DNA from: Anaerolineae bacterium
GTDB lineage: Bacteria; Chloroflexota; Anaerolineae; Aggregatilineales; UBA2796
Length of the DNA: 64,000 nt
Assembly (NCBI GenBank): GCA_019637555.1
Contig: JAHBVK010000004.1
Span: forward strand, 99,795 to 163,794
Reading direction: 5' to 3'
Made by a program: the position numbers and the translations under genes. This document shows positions 18,082 to 26,694 of this stretch, one piece after another. The notes below the pieces were generated by a model. That model had not been told where the DNA came from. It ran no database searches and saw only the letters and a program-made list of their open reading frames with translations. Each line of letters starts with the position of its first letter. Position 1 is the stretch's first letter.

Positions 18082-18813
18082 CTACCCCTGCGCTACCCGA
18101 ATACCGCTGGCGAGTTCGTGCCCGATGACCTGTTCCTGCCCTTCAATCTTGAGGCGCAGCGGACCATTGAAAGGCGCGCGATGCACCAGCTTGATCGGGC
18201 GTTCCGGCGTCAGGTTGAGCGAGGCAAGGTATTGCAGCACTTCGGGTTCGTGGTTGGTTACGCGGCTGACCACCAGATCGGCAGGCGCAGCGACTTCCGA
18301 CAGCGGTTGATCCTCGATGTCGGGCATCGTGCCGTCCGGCGTCGGGATCGGTTCACCATGCGGACAGCGTTTGGGATAGCCCGCCATTGCCTCCATGCGC
18401 GAGGCGACTTTTTCGGTGATCACTGCCCCGATGGCGTCCGCTTCGTCGTGACATTCATCCCAACCGAAGCCCATCACTTTGACGAGGAATACTTCCGCCA
18501 GTCGGTGACGGCGGATGTTCAGCAGCGCCTCACGCTCCCCCTTGGGCGTCAGTTGGATGCCTTTGTATGGCTCGTGATCTACGAAACCGGCATCCTTCAG
18601 CCGCTGAACAATGGCAGCTACGGCAGGCGCAGAGACACCCACCCGATCCGCCAACGCGGAAGTGGAGATATAGCCGCCCTTCTGATAATGCAGCAGACGG
18701 TAAGCCTCTGCTAGATAGACTTGTTGTACTTCGCTCGCCGCACGTTGGCTGTTGGGATGCAAAGCTGATGACTGTGAGCTGAGTGCAGCATTGATGTTGG
18801 TTTTGTCTGGCAT
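18082..18813 (-). CDS. DtxR/IdeR-type iron- or manganese-dependent repressor
   Basis: 243 residues: a winged HTH at about 35-95 (GGYISTSALADRVGVSAPAVAAIVQRLKDAG), the dimerisation domain with metal ligands in RRHRLAEVFL and WDECHDEADAIG, the CPHGEPIP motif of the DtxR family, and a C-terminal FeoA/SH3-like domain (about 165-240). It should repress metal-uptake genes when Fe(II) or Mn(II) is bound. It is first in an operon with the Fur-type gene and is divergent from a small membrane protein; the shared upstream region holds overlapping promoters and a palindromic operator. Confidence 0.9.
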   Translation of the reverse strand: MPDKTNINAALSSQSSALHPNSQRAASEVQQVYLAEAYRLLHYQKGGYISTSALADRVGVSAPAVAAIVQRLKDAGFVDHEPYKGIQLTPKGEREALLNIRRHRLAEVFLVKVMGFGWDECHDEADAIGAVITEKVASRMEAMAGYPKRCPHGEPIPTPDGTMPDIEDQPLSEVAAPADLVVSRVTNHEPEVLQYLASLNLTPERPIKLVHRAPFNGPLRLKIEGQEQVIGHELASGIRVAQG

Positions 18814-18880
18814 TGGCGTCGCTTTAGGGTGTCTCCATGCACACTTTTAACCTGTGTTAACTTTTGCCTTCACGGTTGAT

Positions 18881-18934
18881 ATGGACTTGCTAGTTAAGAC
18901 TTCTATAATAGGCATAAGCATATTCTTATTGCAA
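18881..18934. promoter_or_regulatory. Divergent promoters of the DtxR-Fur operon and small membrane gene
   Basis: Plus strand: TGGACT (18881-18886), 17 bp, TATAAT (18904-18909), facing the gene at 19007. Minus strand: TTGCAA (complement of 18929-18934), 18 bp, TATTAT (complement of 18905-18910), facing the DtxR gene. The two -10 boxes overlap, and the palindromic operator covers the minus-strand -35 and lies just after the plus-strand start site, so one repressor could shut both directions. Confidence 0.55.
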
Positions 18935-18950
18935 ATGATTTGCAAGAAGA
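18924..18950. promoter_or_regulatory. Fur-box-like palindromic operator
   Basis: The core is TTGCAAATGATTTGCAA (18929-18945), a perfect 8-1-8 inverted repeat. With flanks the symmetry extends to 13 bp per side with one mismatch. The central 7-1-7 part (TGCAAAT-G-ATTTGCA) matches the TGxxAAT-n-ATTxxCA layout of Fur-superfamily boxes. It lies between the metal-regulator operon and the gene at 19007, so autoregulation by the Fur-type protein is the simplest reading. Confidence 0.65.
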
Positions 18951-19006
18951 TGATCTGAAATATTCAGAAATGGCGCTCACAGCAGCGGACGAGGATTGAA
19001 AACGAG

Positions 19007-19198
19007 ATGGATTTAGAGTTGGTGACTTATGTCTTGGCGATTGTCTTGGGCGCGGTCTGTTGGGCGCTGGTCAAGCACACCGCCGATGAATATGATCGCT
19101 GGTATGAACAACCGCGTTTTGCTGGCTTGGCGATGCGGGTTCCGGCTGCGGCAGTGAGCGTCGTGGTAGTCATCGGCGCGTTCCTGCTGCTGCGCTAA
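19007..19198 (+). CDS. Small two-helix membrane protein
   Basis: 63 residues with two hydrophobic segments (about 5-22 and 42-62) separated by a polar loop (KHTADEYDRWYEQPRFAG). No family was recognised. GAGGA lies about 12 nt before the ATG. Its interest is context: it has its own promoter next to a Fur-like operator and faces away from two metal regulators, so it may be metal-regulated. Glycerate kinase follows after 44 bp on the same strand. Confidence 0.6.
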   Translation: MDLELVTYVLAIVLGAVCWALVKHTADEYDRWYEQPRFAGLAMRVPAAAVSVVVVIGAFLLLR

Positions 19199-19242
19199 AT
19201 TACGATCAAGCGCTTGTTCCTCTTTCTGTTTGACCTTTCAGC

Positions 19243-20379
19243 ATGCGGATAGCTATCGCTCCAAACGCCTTTCGGGGCAGTTTGACGGCTCAACAAGCCG
19301 TCGATTGCATTTCCACCGGACTGCGTCAGTCCCACCTGCGCGACAATTTAGAGATCGTGTCTATGCCGCTGGCTGATGGTGGCGATGGCACGCTGGAAAC
19401 GATCATGGGCGGCTTGGGCGGGCATCCCGTCACTGTGCCTGTTGTCAACGCGCTGAGCCAGCCGATTGAAGCCGCTTACGGCGTACTCACGGATCACGCT
19501 GCGGTGGTGGAGATGGCGCGTGCCTCCGGCGTTGAGCAAATCCCCCGCGACGCACGCAACCCGATGCTCACTACCTCTTATGGCACAGGCGAATTGATCC
19601 GCGCGGCAGTGCAGCAGGGCAGCCAGCGCTTGTATATCGGTTTGGGCGGATCGGCGTGCGTGGAAGGCGGCGCGGGCTGCTTGCAAGCGTTGGGTGTGCG
19701 CCTGCTTGATGCCAGCGGCGACGAGATTCCGCGCGGTGGCGCGGGTCTGGCGCAGTTGGCACGGATCGATGTCTCGGCGGCGAAGGAATTACTGCGCGAT
19801 GTGCAGATCACGCTGCTGAGCGACGTGACCAATCCACTGTGCGGCGCACTGGGAGCGGCGCGAGTCTTTGGTCCGCAGAAAGGCGCAACGCCGGAGATGG
19901 TCGCGCAGCTTGACTCGATTCTGGCGCACTTCGCCGCGATCATCCGCCGCGATGTCGGCGTCGATGTGCTCAACGTGGCGGGCGCGGGCGCGGCTGGCGG
20001 CTTCAGCGCGGGCTTGTATGGCTGCCTCGGTGCGGAGATCGCTCCCGGTGGTGCGCGGATCATCGAACTGCTGGGCTACGTAGAAAAGCTAGCGGGCGTT
20101 GATCTGGTGATCACGGGCGAGGGTAAGCTCGATTCGCAGACCGTCGGCGGCAAAGCAGTGCAGAGCATCGCGGAGATCGCGGGCAAGCGGCAGATTCCGG
20201 TGGTCGCCATCGCGGGCAGTGTCGAGCCAAACAGCGAGGTGATGCAGCGGATCGGGCTGACGGCGGCTTACAGCCTCGTTCCCGGTGCGTATCCGCTGGA
20301 TGAGGCGCTCAGCCACGCGGCGGAATGGCTGACCTTCGCGGCGGAACAGCTTGGTAATACTTTGGCTCTGAAGATTTAG
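19243..20379 (+). CDS. Glycerate kinase (GlxK/GarK family)
   Basis: 378 residues, the usual length. Motifs of the Gly_kinase family are intact: IAPNAFRGSLTAQQA, PLADGGDGTLE, YGTGELIRAA, GLGGSACVEGGAGCLQALG, FGPQKGAT and GAGAAGGFSAGL. It phosphorylates D-glycerate with ATP, giving 2- or 3-phosphoglycerate, in the cytoplasm, and so feeds glyoxylate or sugar-acid breakdown into glycolysis. A KDPG aldolase lies 8 kb away, also fitting sugar-acid use, but they are not in one operon. A repeat-type palindrome follows the stop. Confidence 0.92.
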   Translation: MRIAIAPNAFRGSLTAQQAVDCISTGLRQSHLRDNLEIVSMPLADGGDGTLETIMGGLGGHPVTVPVVNALSQPIEAAYGVLTDHAAVVEMARASGVEQIPRDARNPMLTTSYGTGELIRAAVQQGSQRLYIGLGGSACVEGGAGCLQALGVRLLDASGDEIPRGGAGLAQLARIDVSAAKELLRDVQITLLSDVTNPLCGALGAARVFGPQKGATPEMVAQLDSILAHFAAIIRRDVGVDVLNVAGAGAAGGFSAGLYGCLGAEIAPGGARIIELLGYVEKLAGVDLVITGEGKLDSQTVGGKAVQSIAEIAGKRQIPVVAIAGSVEPNSEVMQRIGLTAAYSLVPGAYPLDEALSHAAEWLTFAAEQLGNTLALKI

Positions 20380-20450
20380 CCTCACCTCCTGCCCCCGTCT
20401 CCAATCCGAGTACAGATTAGGAGAGGGGAACCCGAAGGCACACTTAGTTG
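20379..20450. repeat. Palindromic REP-like repeat (CCCCTCTCC family)
   Basis: After the glycerate kinase stop the sequence reads CCTCACCTCCTGCCCCCGTC, then a complementary arm AGGAGAGGGGAACCC. The same type recurs near 22.34, 26.85, 47.70, 53.29, 53.51, 57.90, 59.21 and 61.08 kb, always intergenic. It may double as a terminator. Confidence 0.65.
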
Positions 20451-20602
20451 TTGTGCCCGGCGATTCCTCGAATAGACCCTCAAGTACATCAAGCGATCAC
20501 CGCTCCCATCAGCGCAAATGGTTGGTTATGATATGATTAGGTGATTCGCCGCGTTGAAGGTTCACCCGTTGTCGGGGTGGCGCGGTAGAGAGGTGCGACT
20601 CA

Positions 20603-21358
20603 TTGCAAGAGATACCTGCCATCATAGAGCGTGTACGCCGCGCTTCCAGCAGCAGCCAACGGCTCGACATCGTGCTCGACAAAGCATTTGCACAGATCGA
20701 AGTTGGTCCGGGGCAGTTGTTCCTTGCCCGTACCACGTTGATGCTCGATCCGCTGCTGCGCGAACCATGGACACCCGTCACGCGCGATCAAGCACAACTG
20801 ACAGTGGAGCTTCCGTTAGGTAAGGAATACACACCGGGGCAGTACGTCAACCTGATCGGTCCGCTGGGCAAACCGATCCCACTGCGCGAGACGATGCGGG
20901 CGCTACTGCTCGTTGCCATTGACGCCACCCCTGCTTCTTTCTTGCTGCTGGCAAATGCGGCGCTGGCACGCGGTATCTCGGTAACACTGGCGCTGATCGG
21001 TGGAGCACAGCATTACGCGCTGGAAATGCTGCCACCGGAAGTGGAGATCAACCGCGCGGAGTCACTGGCGGCATGGGATCAGCGCGATCAGGCGCTGAAG
21101 TGGGCGGATCAGGTGGTCGGCGTCGCGCCGCCGCCTTACGATACTGAGTATTACACGCAGCTTCTGGATATGTGCCGCGCTGCCCGCATGACAGTTCCCG
21201 AAGGGTTCTGTTACGGCTTGTTCCAGCCGCCAATGCCCTGCGGGATCGGTGCGTGTGCGGCATGTTTGATCAGTTGCAAAGGTGAGGATGTGCCCGCCTG
21301 CCTCGAAGGTCCCGCCTTCGATCTGGTAACCACCCTGAGGGGAGAAGCAACCCGATGA
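20603..21358 (+). CDS. PyrK-like 2Fe-2S electron-transfer protein, divergent
   Basis: 251 residues from TTG, with GAGGTG about 8 nt upstream. The C-terminal cysteine cluster C213-x4-C218-x2-C221-x11-C233 (CGIGACAACLISC) matches the 2Fe-2S site of dihydroorotate dehydrogenase B electron-transfer subunits. The N-terminal FAD half is degenerate: after TPGQYVNLIGP the usual RPxS flavin-binding motif is replaced by GKPIPL. It overlaps the PyrD-like gene by 4 bp (ATGA), so the two are translationally coupled and probably form a complex. Electron transfer to or from NAD(H) as in true PyrK is doubtful. Confidence 0.8.
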   Translation: MQEIPAIIERVRRASSSSQRLDIVLDKAFAQIEVGPGQLFLARTTLMLDPLLREPWTPVTRDQAQLTVELPLGKEYTPGQYVNLIGPLGKPIPLRETMRALLLVAIDATPASFLLLANAALARGISVTLALIGGAQHYALEMLPPEVEINRAESLAAWDQRDQALKWADQVVGVAPPPYDTEYYTQLLDMCRAARMTVPEGFCYGLFQPPMPCGIGACAACLISCKGEDVPACLEGPAFDLVTTLRGEATR

Positions 21359-22290
21359 TCGATATTGGTTCCGGCAAGCAATCGCTGCAACTCAGCAATC
21401 CGGTGATCGGGGCGTCGGGGGCGTTCGGCTTTTCCAACGAGTACGCCCGCTTGATCGATCTGAGCAAGCTCGGAGCGTTGATCACTAATCCGCTGACGTT
21501 GAAACCGCGCCGAGTCGCCAGCGGTACGCACGTGGTGGCAGTCGATAGCGCTGTGTTGATTCACAGCGGATTGCCCAACCCCGGTGTGCATAAGGTGTAC
21601 CAGCAGCACGCGGCACGCTGGAAGAAAATGGGCACGGCAGTGATCGTCCATCTGGTTGCTACTACGCCCGCCGAAGTCGCTGAGTGCGCGATGGTGGTAG
21701 ATCGCAACGAGGGAGTCGCTGCCATTGAGATTGGCGTGAATGATGAAGTGACCACCCGTGAGATGAAGAAGATGGTCGAGGCAGTGCGTAATGCCACGCA
21801 TCTACCGATTCTGGCGCAGCTACCGCTGAACAGCGCTTTTCAAGTGGCAGGAGCAGCCGAAGATGGTGGCGCGGATGCATTGGTGGTCGCTGCCCCACCG
21901 CGCGGCACGGCACGCGATCCGATCTCCGGCTTATTCGTCGGGGGACGGTTGTACGGTCCGTGGTTAAAGGCGATGGGCTTACGCGCAGTAGGACAGATCG
22001 CCGCCAAGTGCAAGCTGCCGATCATTGGCGCGGGCGGAATCTTCAATCCGCTGGATGCGCGGGATTACATTGACGCGGGTGCGAAAGCGGTACAGGTGGA
22101 TGCCGTCGCGTGGGTGAATCCCTCAATGGTAGAGCTGATTGCGCGCGATCTCGGCGGTCTGGAGAAGACTCGCGTCGCGGGCGCTTACGCAGATGAGTGG
22201 TTCCCCGGCATCGGTGAGACGGCGGCGATGCGATCACTGCTGCTCGCCTCGCCTAATCCAGTACAGCCGCCGTTCAAACTGCCGGACTAG
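21355..22290 (+). CDS. Dihydroorotate dehydrogenase-like FMN protein with altered active site
   Basis: 311 residues of class 1B DHODH type: N-terminus LSNPVIGASGAFGFSNEYARLI, FMN-phosphate site IIGAGGIFNPLDARDYIDAGA and AVQVDAVAWVNPS. However, the NxSCPN motif that carries the catalytic Cys is replaced by GVNDEV (residues 127-132), putting Asp130 where the Cys should be. The VTKT...GNPxPR segment is also changed to ITNPLTLKPRRVASGT. It may therefore act on a different substrate or have another role. It is coupled to the PyrK-like gene. No other pyr gene is present in the window. The fold assignment is firm; the reaction is not. Confidence 0.82.
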   Translation: MIDIGSGKQSLQLSNPVIGASGAFGFSNEYARLIDLSKLGALITNPLTLKPRRVASGTHVVAVDSAVLIHSGLPNPGVHKVYQQHAARWKKMGTAVIVHLVATTPAEVAECAMVVDRNEGVAAIEIGVNDEVTTREMKKMVEAVRNATHLPILAQLPLNSAFQVAGAAEDGGADALVVAAPPRGTARDPISGLFVGGRLYGPWLKAMGLRAVGQIAAKCKLPIIGAGGIFNPLDARDYIDAGAKAVQVDAVAWVNPSMVELIARDLGGLEKTRVAGAYADEWFPGIGETAAMRSLLLASPNPVQPPFKLPD

Positions 22291-22741
22291 TCGATTAAAC
22301 AGCCAATTGGAACAATCGGCTAGGGAGTGGAATTTAGCCTCACGCCCTGACCCCCTCTCCTAATCTTTACTCGGATTGGGGAGGGGAACCCGCAGGCGAC
22401 GTTAGGCAAAAAAGGTCTACGGAAGCATAGCCAACTAGACTCTAAAGAGTATATGAAGGTCAACTTCTGCTCTTAACCCACTTCAGTGGGTTTACCAAGT
22501 GTTGTAGCCGGAGGTTTCAACCTCCGGTCTACCACAGAGTCAGCTATACAGACGCCGGACAAGCCTCTTAGCGTCGGGTGCAAAAGCCACGTAGATCGCT
22601 GTTCAATTTATTAGTAGTCTGCCTCGCCTATCGCAAATCATTATGCTTGCCCCTAAATTGAGTACAAACCGTTATCTGTCGTCACTGCCCCCGCCCTTAC
22701 AATAGCATCCAATGAAGTGAGCATCGTACAAGCATTGCAGC
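22291..22741. repeat. Intergenic mosaic of palindromic repeats
   Basis: 451 bp without a gene. It holds a CCCCTCTCC-family palindrome (about 22335-22405) and a reversed copy of the ACCGGAGGTTGAAACCTCCGG / AACCCACTGAAGTGGGTT composite repeat (22474-22542), followed by a CCGGACAAGCC block shared with the regions near 25.0 and 57.5 kb. The last 100 bp before the histidine kinase show no recognisable regulatory motif. Confidence 0.7.
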
Positions 22742-24652
22742 ATGTCAGATTCATCGTCTCCGCATCAAATTATCATCGTCATCTCGATTCTAGCACTTGC
22801 ACTGGAGTACGCTGTCGGTCTCTACGCGATCCGGCGGCGGGAGACTCCCGGTGCAACGTGGCTTGCCTTCACCATGTTCTTTGCCGCGCTGTGGACTCTT
22901 TGCGGCATGATGGAGTTGGGGACGGACGTCTTCGCGACCAAGCTGTTCTGGTTTAATCTGAAGCAGTTAGCCGTTTGCGCTGTGCCGCTGGCTATCTTCT
23001 TTCTGGCGCTGGAATATACGGGTAAGACACGCTGGCTGCATGGTTGGCGTTTCGCCCTGATCTGCCTGATACCCGCGATAACACAATTTCTGATCTGGAC
23101 GGGCGATCCGCTGCACTTACTGCGTCAGAGCGTCACCATGATCAGCGTGAACGACCTAACAATCCTGAGCACCAAGCGTGGTCCGTGGTTTTGGGTTTCC
23201 GTCCCTTATCTGCACACGCTGATGGTTTCGGCGTTCTTTTTGTTTCTAGCTTACTCGCGGCGGATGTCGCGCAACTATCGCGGTCAGCCGATCATCTTCG
23301 CGCTTGCCATCGTGGGTACAGAACTGTGCTTATTACGCGAGATGGTTATCTATTCGACACTGGTGATCCCTTCGCCCATCTTCTTCCTGATCCCCTTTCT
23401 GCTGATCGTCTGGGGCTTACTTCGGTATCGGCTGTTCGATGTGGTGCCTATTGCCCGCGATCTGGTGATCGATCAGATGGTCACCGGTATCGTGATCATT
23501 GACCCGCGCGGACGCATCCTCGATCTCAATCCGGCGGCGGAACGACTGCTGGCGATGCTTTCGCGCAAACCTGAACCTGCTGTCGAACCGCGTAAAGCCA
23601 TTGGTACGGCGGTGCAAGCCGCCTTTCCGCTGTGGTCTGAATGGGAAGAGCACGGCAAACCTGAGTCGCCGCACGAATTTGAAATCCGGCATGGTGGTGT
23701 CTACTACTGCTACGATGTGTATGTAACGCCGCTGAACCACGCCACTAAAAGCATTTACGGCAAATTGCTGGTGCTGCGTGATGTCACGCTGCGCAAGCTT
23801 TCCCAGTCGCACGCTGTCGAACTGACGCTTGAGCGCGAGAAGATGCGTCTGCTGGAGCAGTTCCTGCAAAATGCCTCACACGATCTACGCACACCGCTGG
23901 CAGTGGTCAAAACGGCGCTGTACACCATGAAGGATTTAACCCGTCGTGTTGATCAGCAGATCGACCACTTTAGTTCACCTGATCCGGGCGAAGTCCGCAA
24001 CGCCGCGCACGAGATCAAGCTGCTGGCTAGCCGACAGGGCGATAAACTCGTCCGCATCGAGAACAGTGTGGATCGCCTCGCTTACATCGTGGAGAGTTTG
24101 CTGGAAATCACGCGCTTGGAGAGTGAGGCGCAAGAGCCGATCATCACGGAACCCGGCGATCTCAACGAGATTGTCGAGGAAGCATTCATCAACGTACAGG
24201 CGGATGCGGCACGGAAAAACATCACCGTCCGTTTTCAACCACATGCTGACGCAGTTCCGGTGATGCTGCACACGAGCAAACTCGGCTTGGCGGTCTCAAA
24301 GCTGGTGGATAATGCCGTGCGCTATACCCAAACTGGCGGCAGCGTACAGCTTCACGTTAGTACGGCAGGTAATCAGGCAGTTATCGACATCGAAGATACG
24401 GGTGTCGGCATCTCGCCAGAGGATGAGCCACATATCTTCGAGCGTTTCTATCGCGGTGATAAGGCACGTTCCTCCGCTACGGGAGGCACAGGCTTAGGCT
24501 TGCCTATCGCAAAGTCGATTGTGCAGGCGCACGGCGGACGCATCGACTTCGCCAGTATGGAAAAACACGGCAGTTGCTTCAGCATCTACCTACCGCTGAT
24601 CGCTACCTCTGAGCTTGCGCGAGTGGAGGTAAAAATCCCCGCACCATTGTAA
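22742..24652 (+). CDS. Membrane sensor histidine kinase (7TM-PAS-HisKA-HATPase)
   Basis: 636 residues. The N-terminal 225 residues form about seven membrane helices, resembling the histidine kinase 7TM sensor domain. A PAS-like domain follows (about 230-345, IVIIDPRGRILDLNPAAERLL), then the phosphoacceptor motif NASHDLRTPLAV with His near 379. The HATPase has an N-box (DNAVRYTQTGG near 522), DTGVGISPEDEPHIFERFYRGD and GTGLGLPIAKSIV. All kinase motifs are intact. No response regulator gene is adjacent, so it is an orphan kinase in this window. The stimulus is unknown. Confidence 0.92.
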   Translation: MSDSSSPHQIIIVISILALALEYAVGLYAIRRRETPGATWLAFTMFFAALWTLCGMMELGTDVFATKLFWFNLKQLAVCAVPLAIFFLALEYTGKTRWLHGWRFALICLIPAITQFLIWTGDPLHLLRQSVTMISVNDLTILSTKRGPWFWVSVPYLHTLMVSAFFLFLAYSRRMSRNYRGQPIIFALAIVGTELCLLREMVIYSTLVIPSPIFFLIPFLLIVWGLLRYRLFDVVPIARDLVIDQMVTGIVIIDPRGRILDLNPAAERLLAMLSRKPEPAVEPRKAIGTAVQAAFPLWSEWEEHGKPESPHEFEIRHGGVYYCYDVYVTPLNHATKSIYGKLLVLRDVTLRKLSQSHAVELTLEREKMRLLEQFLQNASHDLRTPLAVVKTALYTMKDLTRRVDQQIDHFSSPDPGEVRNAAHEIKLLASRQGDKLVRIENSVDRLAYIVESLLEITRLESEAQEPIITEPGDLNEIVEEAFINVQADAARKNITVRFQPHADAVPVMLHTSKLGLAVSKLVDNAVRYTQTGGSVQLHVSTAGNQAVIDIEDTGVGISPEDEPHIFERFYRGDKARSSATGGTGLGLPIAKSIVQAHGGRIDFASMEKHGSCFSIYLPLIATSELARVEVKIPAPL

Positions 24653-25245
24653 GTGGATCGGGTAGTTCAGAGGAGAGGACTGGAAATCTACCTCTACGAG
24701 ACGCGAAATTACTCACCAGCACGATGTAGGGATAGGATTCTAACCCATAGACATCAAGCTAAGCGGAATAGCCGTCAACGCCGGAAGCTAAAGCAACCCG
24801 ACTACGCCGTAAGAGCAGCAAAAGACGCCTGAAGCCGCCTCCCAGTGTGACAACTTCTAACTGAACCGACGGCAGCGGACACGAACCCACGCCGATTAGC
24901 GGAAGGCGACCTTAATCGGGTTTAGGGGTACTTCCCTATAGCCGGAGCGCTTTAAGGCTTGTCCGGAGTTTTTCAAGTGCTGACGTGAGTAGACCGGAGG
25001 TTGAAAACCTCCGGCTACAACACTTAGTAAACCCACTGAAGTGGGTTAAGAGCAGAAATGATCTGTGTTAACCCTCTTTAGAGGGTTTCCAGAGTGTTGT
25101 AGCATGGGGTTTTGAACCCCATGCGTCTGCGGCAAGCAGATAAATAAACTCCGGACAAGCCTTTTAGCCTCCGGCACCCGACCCCGCCCTAACGGCTTAG
25201 CTTGAGCTTGATGCCTATGGATTTCTAACCCACCCATTTAGAACT
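24653..25245. repeat. Intergenic mosaic of dispersed repeats (593 bp)
   Basis: No gene was found. 24753-24912 is one copy of an approximately 160-bp dispersed repeat whose second copy lies inverted at about 58024-58183. It continues into TCGGGTTTAGGGGTA and a TTTAAGGCTTGTCCGGAGTT block. 24989-25049 is the CCGGAGGTTGAAAACCTCCGG composite repeat. 25066-25090 holds AACCCTCTTTAGAGGGTT, an uninterrupted palindrome that is split by an insertion at 57.65 kb. The end matches sequence at 56.19-56.23 kb. Confidence 0.7.
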
Positions 25246-26694
25246 TCAACTCTCCTGCCGTTCCCATTCCGCGCCACGCAGCGGATTCAAGTGCAGCCAT
25301 TCCATCGACACAGGGATCAGCTTAAGCTGGCGAGAGATGTCTCGCGCGGCTAGTCCGACAATTGCCGCGTAGGTGGGATACGCCAGTTCGAGATCGGCTA
25401 ACTGCTGCACCTTCATGCCTGCCGCCATACCTGCCGATACCAACTGCACGATCTCTACCGCCTGCTCGCCGACGACATGCGCGCCGAGGATGCCCAGCGT
25501 CTGCCGATCCACGATCAGCTTGCAGAAGCCAGTGGTATGCCCGTCGATCACCGCGCGATCCAGATCAGCGAAGGGCACGACGGCTATCGCCGGATCGCCC
25601 TTCGCGCGTGCCTGCTCCTCGGTCATGCCCACGCTGCCGTACTCCGGATCGGTGAACCCGCCGTGTGGCACGAGGCGATGCTCGGCAGCGCGTGGTGGTG
25701 AGGAAAGCAGCGCATTTTCCGCCGCGATTCGTGCCTGATAACTGGCACTCTGTACTAGCAGCATCCGTCCGGTGATGTCGCCCGCCGCGTAAATGTTGGG
25801 CGCGGAAGATTGCAGGTAGTCGTTGACTTTGATGTAATTGCGTTCCGTCTCCACGCCCGCCGCCGCCAGATTGAGATCGGGCACGTTGCCGGGCCAGCCT
25901 ACCGCCAGAATCACTGCCTCCGCCGTCAGCGACTGACTCGCCTCGCCGCTGCTGTAATTGAAGCGATACTCATTCTCCAACTTTTCCACACTGTCCACAG
26001 CGCTGATCCCTGTGATCACGTTGATCTCGCTGTCGAGGAACGCCTGCCGCATCGCCTCCGAAATGTGTTGATCTTCGGTGATCAGGATGCGCGGAGCGAC
26101 ATCGATCAGGGTGACTTGCGTGCCAAATGCCGAAAAGACGCTGGCAAGCTGGCAGCCAGTCGCCCCGCCTCCCACGATCACTACCGACTTGGGCAGTTTC
26201 TTGAGCGACCAGACATCGCTGTGCGTCAGCGTATGCTCGCTGCCCGGAAAACTCAAGCGGCGTGCCGCGCCACCAGCGCACAGGATGAACTTCTCCGACT
26301 GCAGCACATCGCCATTCGCTACCGTGATCTTGTGCGCGTCGCTGAAGCGAGCATTGCCGACACCGTGCAGCGTCTTCACACCCACCGCTTCCAGATGCCC
26401 GATCAACTGCTTTTTCTCCTGCAACTGGTAGATCACCTGCTGCGTGCGTTCGATCACTCTGGCGAAGTCAATGTCCGGTGGTGTGGCGTACAAGCCGTAA
26501 GACTCGAATTGGCGTGAGTCGCGCACCAGACGGGCAGCTTTTGCCAGCACACGCGTGGGCGCACAGCCGTCGTTAGTGCAGATTCCGCCGAGTCTGCCGC
26601 GTTCTACCAGCGCCGTGTTCGCGCCCAATTCGCGCGCCCGCAGCGCCGCCGTCACGCCCGCAGGTCCCCCGCCGATGACGATCACGTCAAACAT
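25246..26694 (-). CDS. Class I pyridine nucleotide-disulfide oxidoreductase (MerA/Lpd-like)
   Basis: 482 residues. FAD-binding GGGPAGVTAALRARELG is at the N-terminus, with a redox-active disulfide in GGICTNDGCAPTRVL (CxxxxC). The NAD(P)-binding GGGATGCQLASVFSAFG and the second FAD motif NIYAAGDITGR are present. In the C-terminal dimerisation domain the HPTxxE catalytic pair of lipoamide dehydrogenase is replaced by AYPTYAAIVG, so the His and Glu are absent, as in some MerA-like and uncharacterised members. It is therefore probably not a lipoamide dehydrogenase. No 2-oxoacid dehydrogenase or mer genes are adjacent. Confidence 0.85.
   Translation of the reverse strand: MFDVIVIGGGPAGVTAALRARELGANTALVERGRLGGICTNDGCAPTRVLAKAARLVRDSRQFESYGLYATPPDIDFARVIERTQQVIYQLQEKKQLIGHLEAVGVKTLHGVGNARFSDAHKITVANGDVLQSEKFILCAGGAARRLSFPGSEHTLTHSDVWSLKKLPKSVVIVGGGATGCQLASVFSAFGTQVTLIDVAPRILITEDQHISEAMRQAFLDSEINVITGISAVDSVEKLENEYRFNYSSGEASQSLTAEAVILAVGWPGNVPDLNLAAAGVETERNYIKVNDYLQSSAPNIYAAGDITGRMLLVQSASYQARIAAENALLSSPPRAAEHRLVPHGGFTDPEYGSVGMTEEQARAKGDPAIAVVPFADLDRAVIDGHTTGFCKLIVDRQTLGILGAHVVGEQAVEIVQLVSAGMAAGMKVQQLADLELAYPTYAAIVGLAARDISRQLKLIPVSMEWLHLNPLRGAEWERQES

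Noticed and set aside
20603..22290. Annotating this pair simply as pyrK-pyrD of pyrimidine synthesis
   Set aside because: Catalytic Cys and flanking Asn residues of the PyrD type and the FAD motif of the PyrK type are missing, so the standard name would overstate what the sequence supports.
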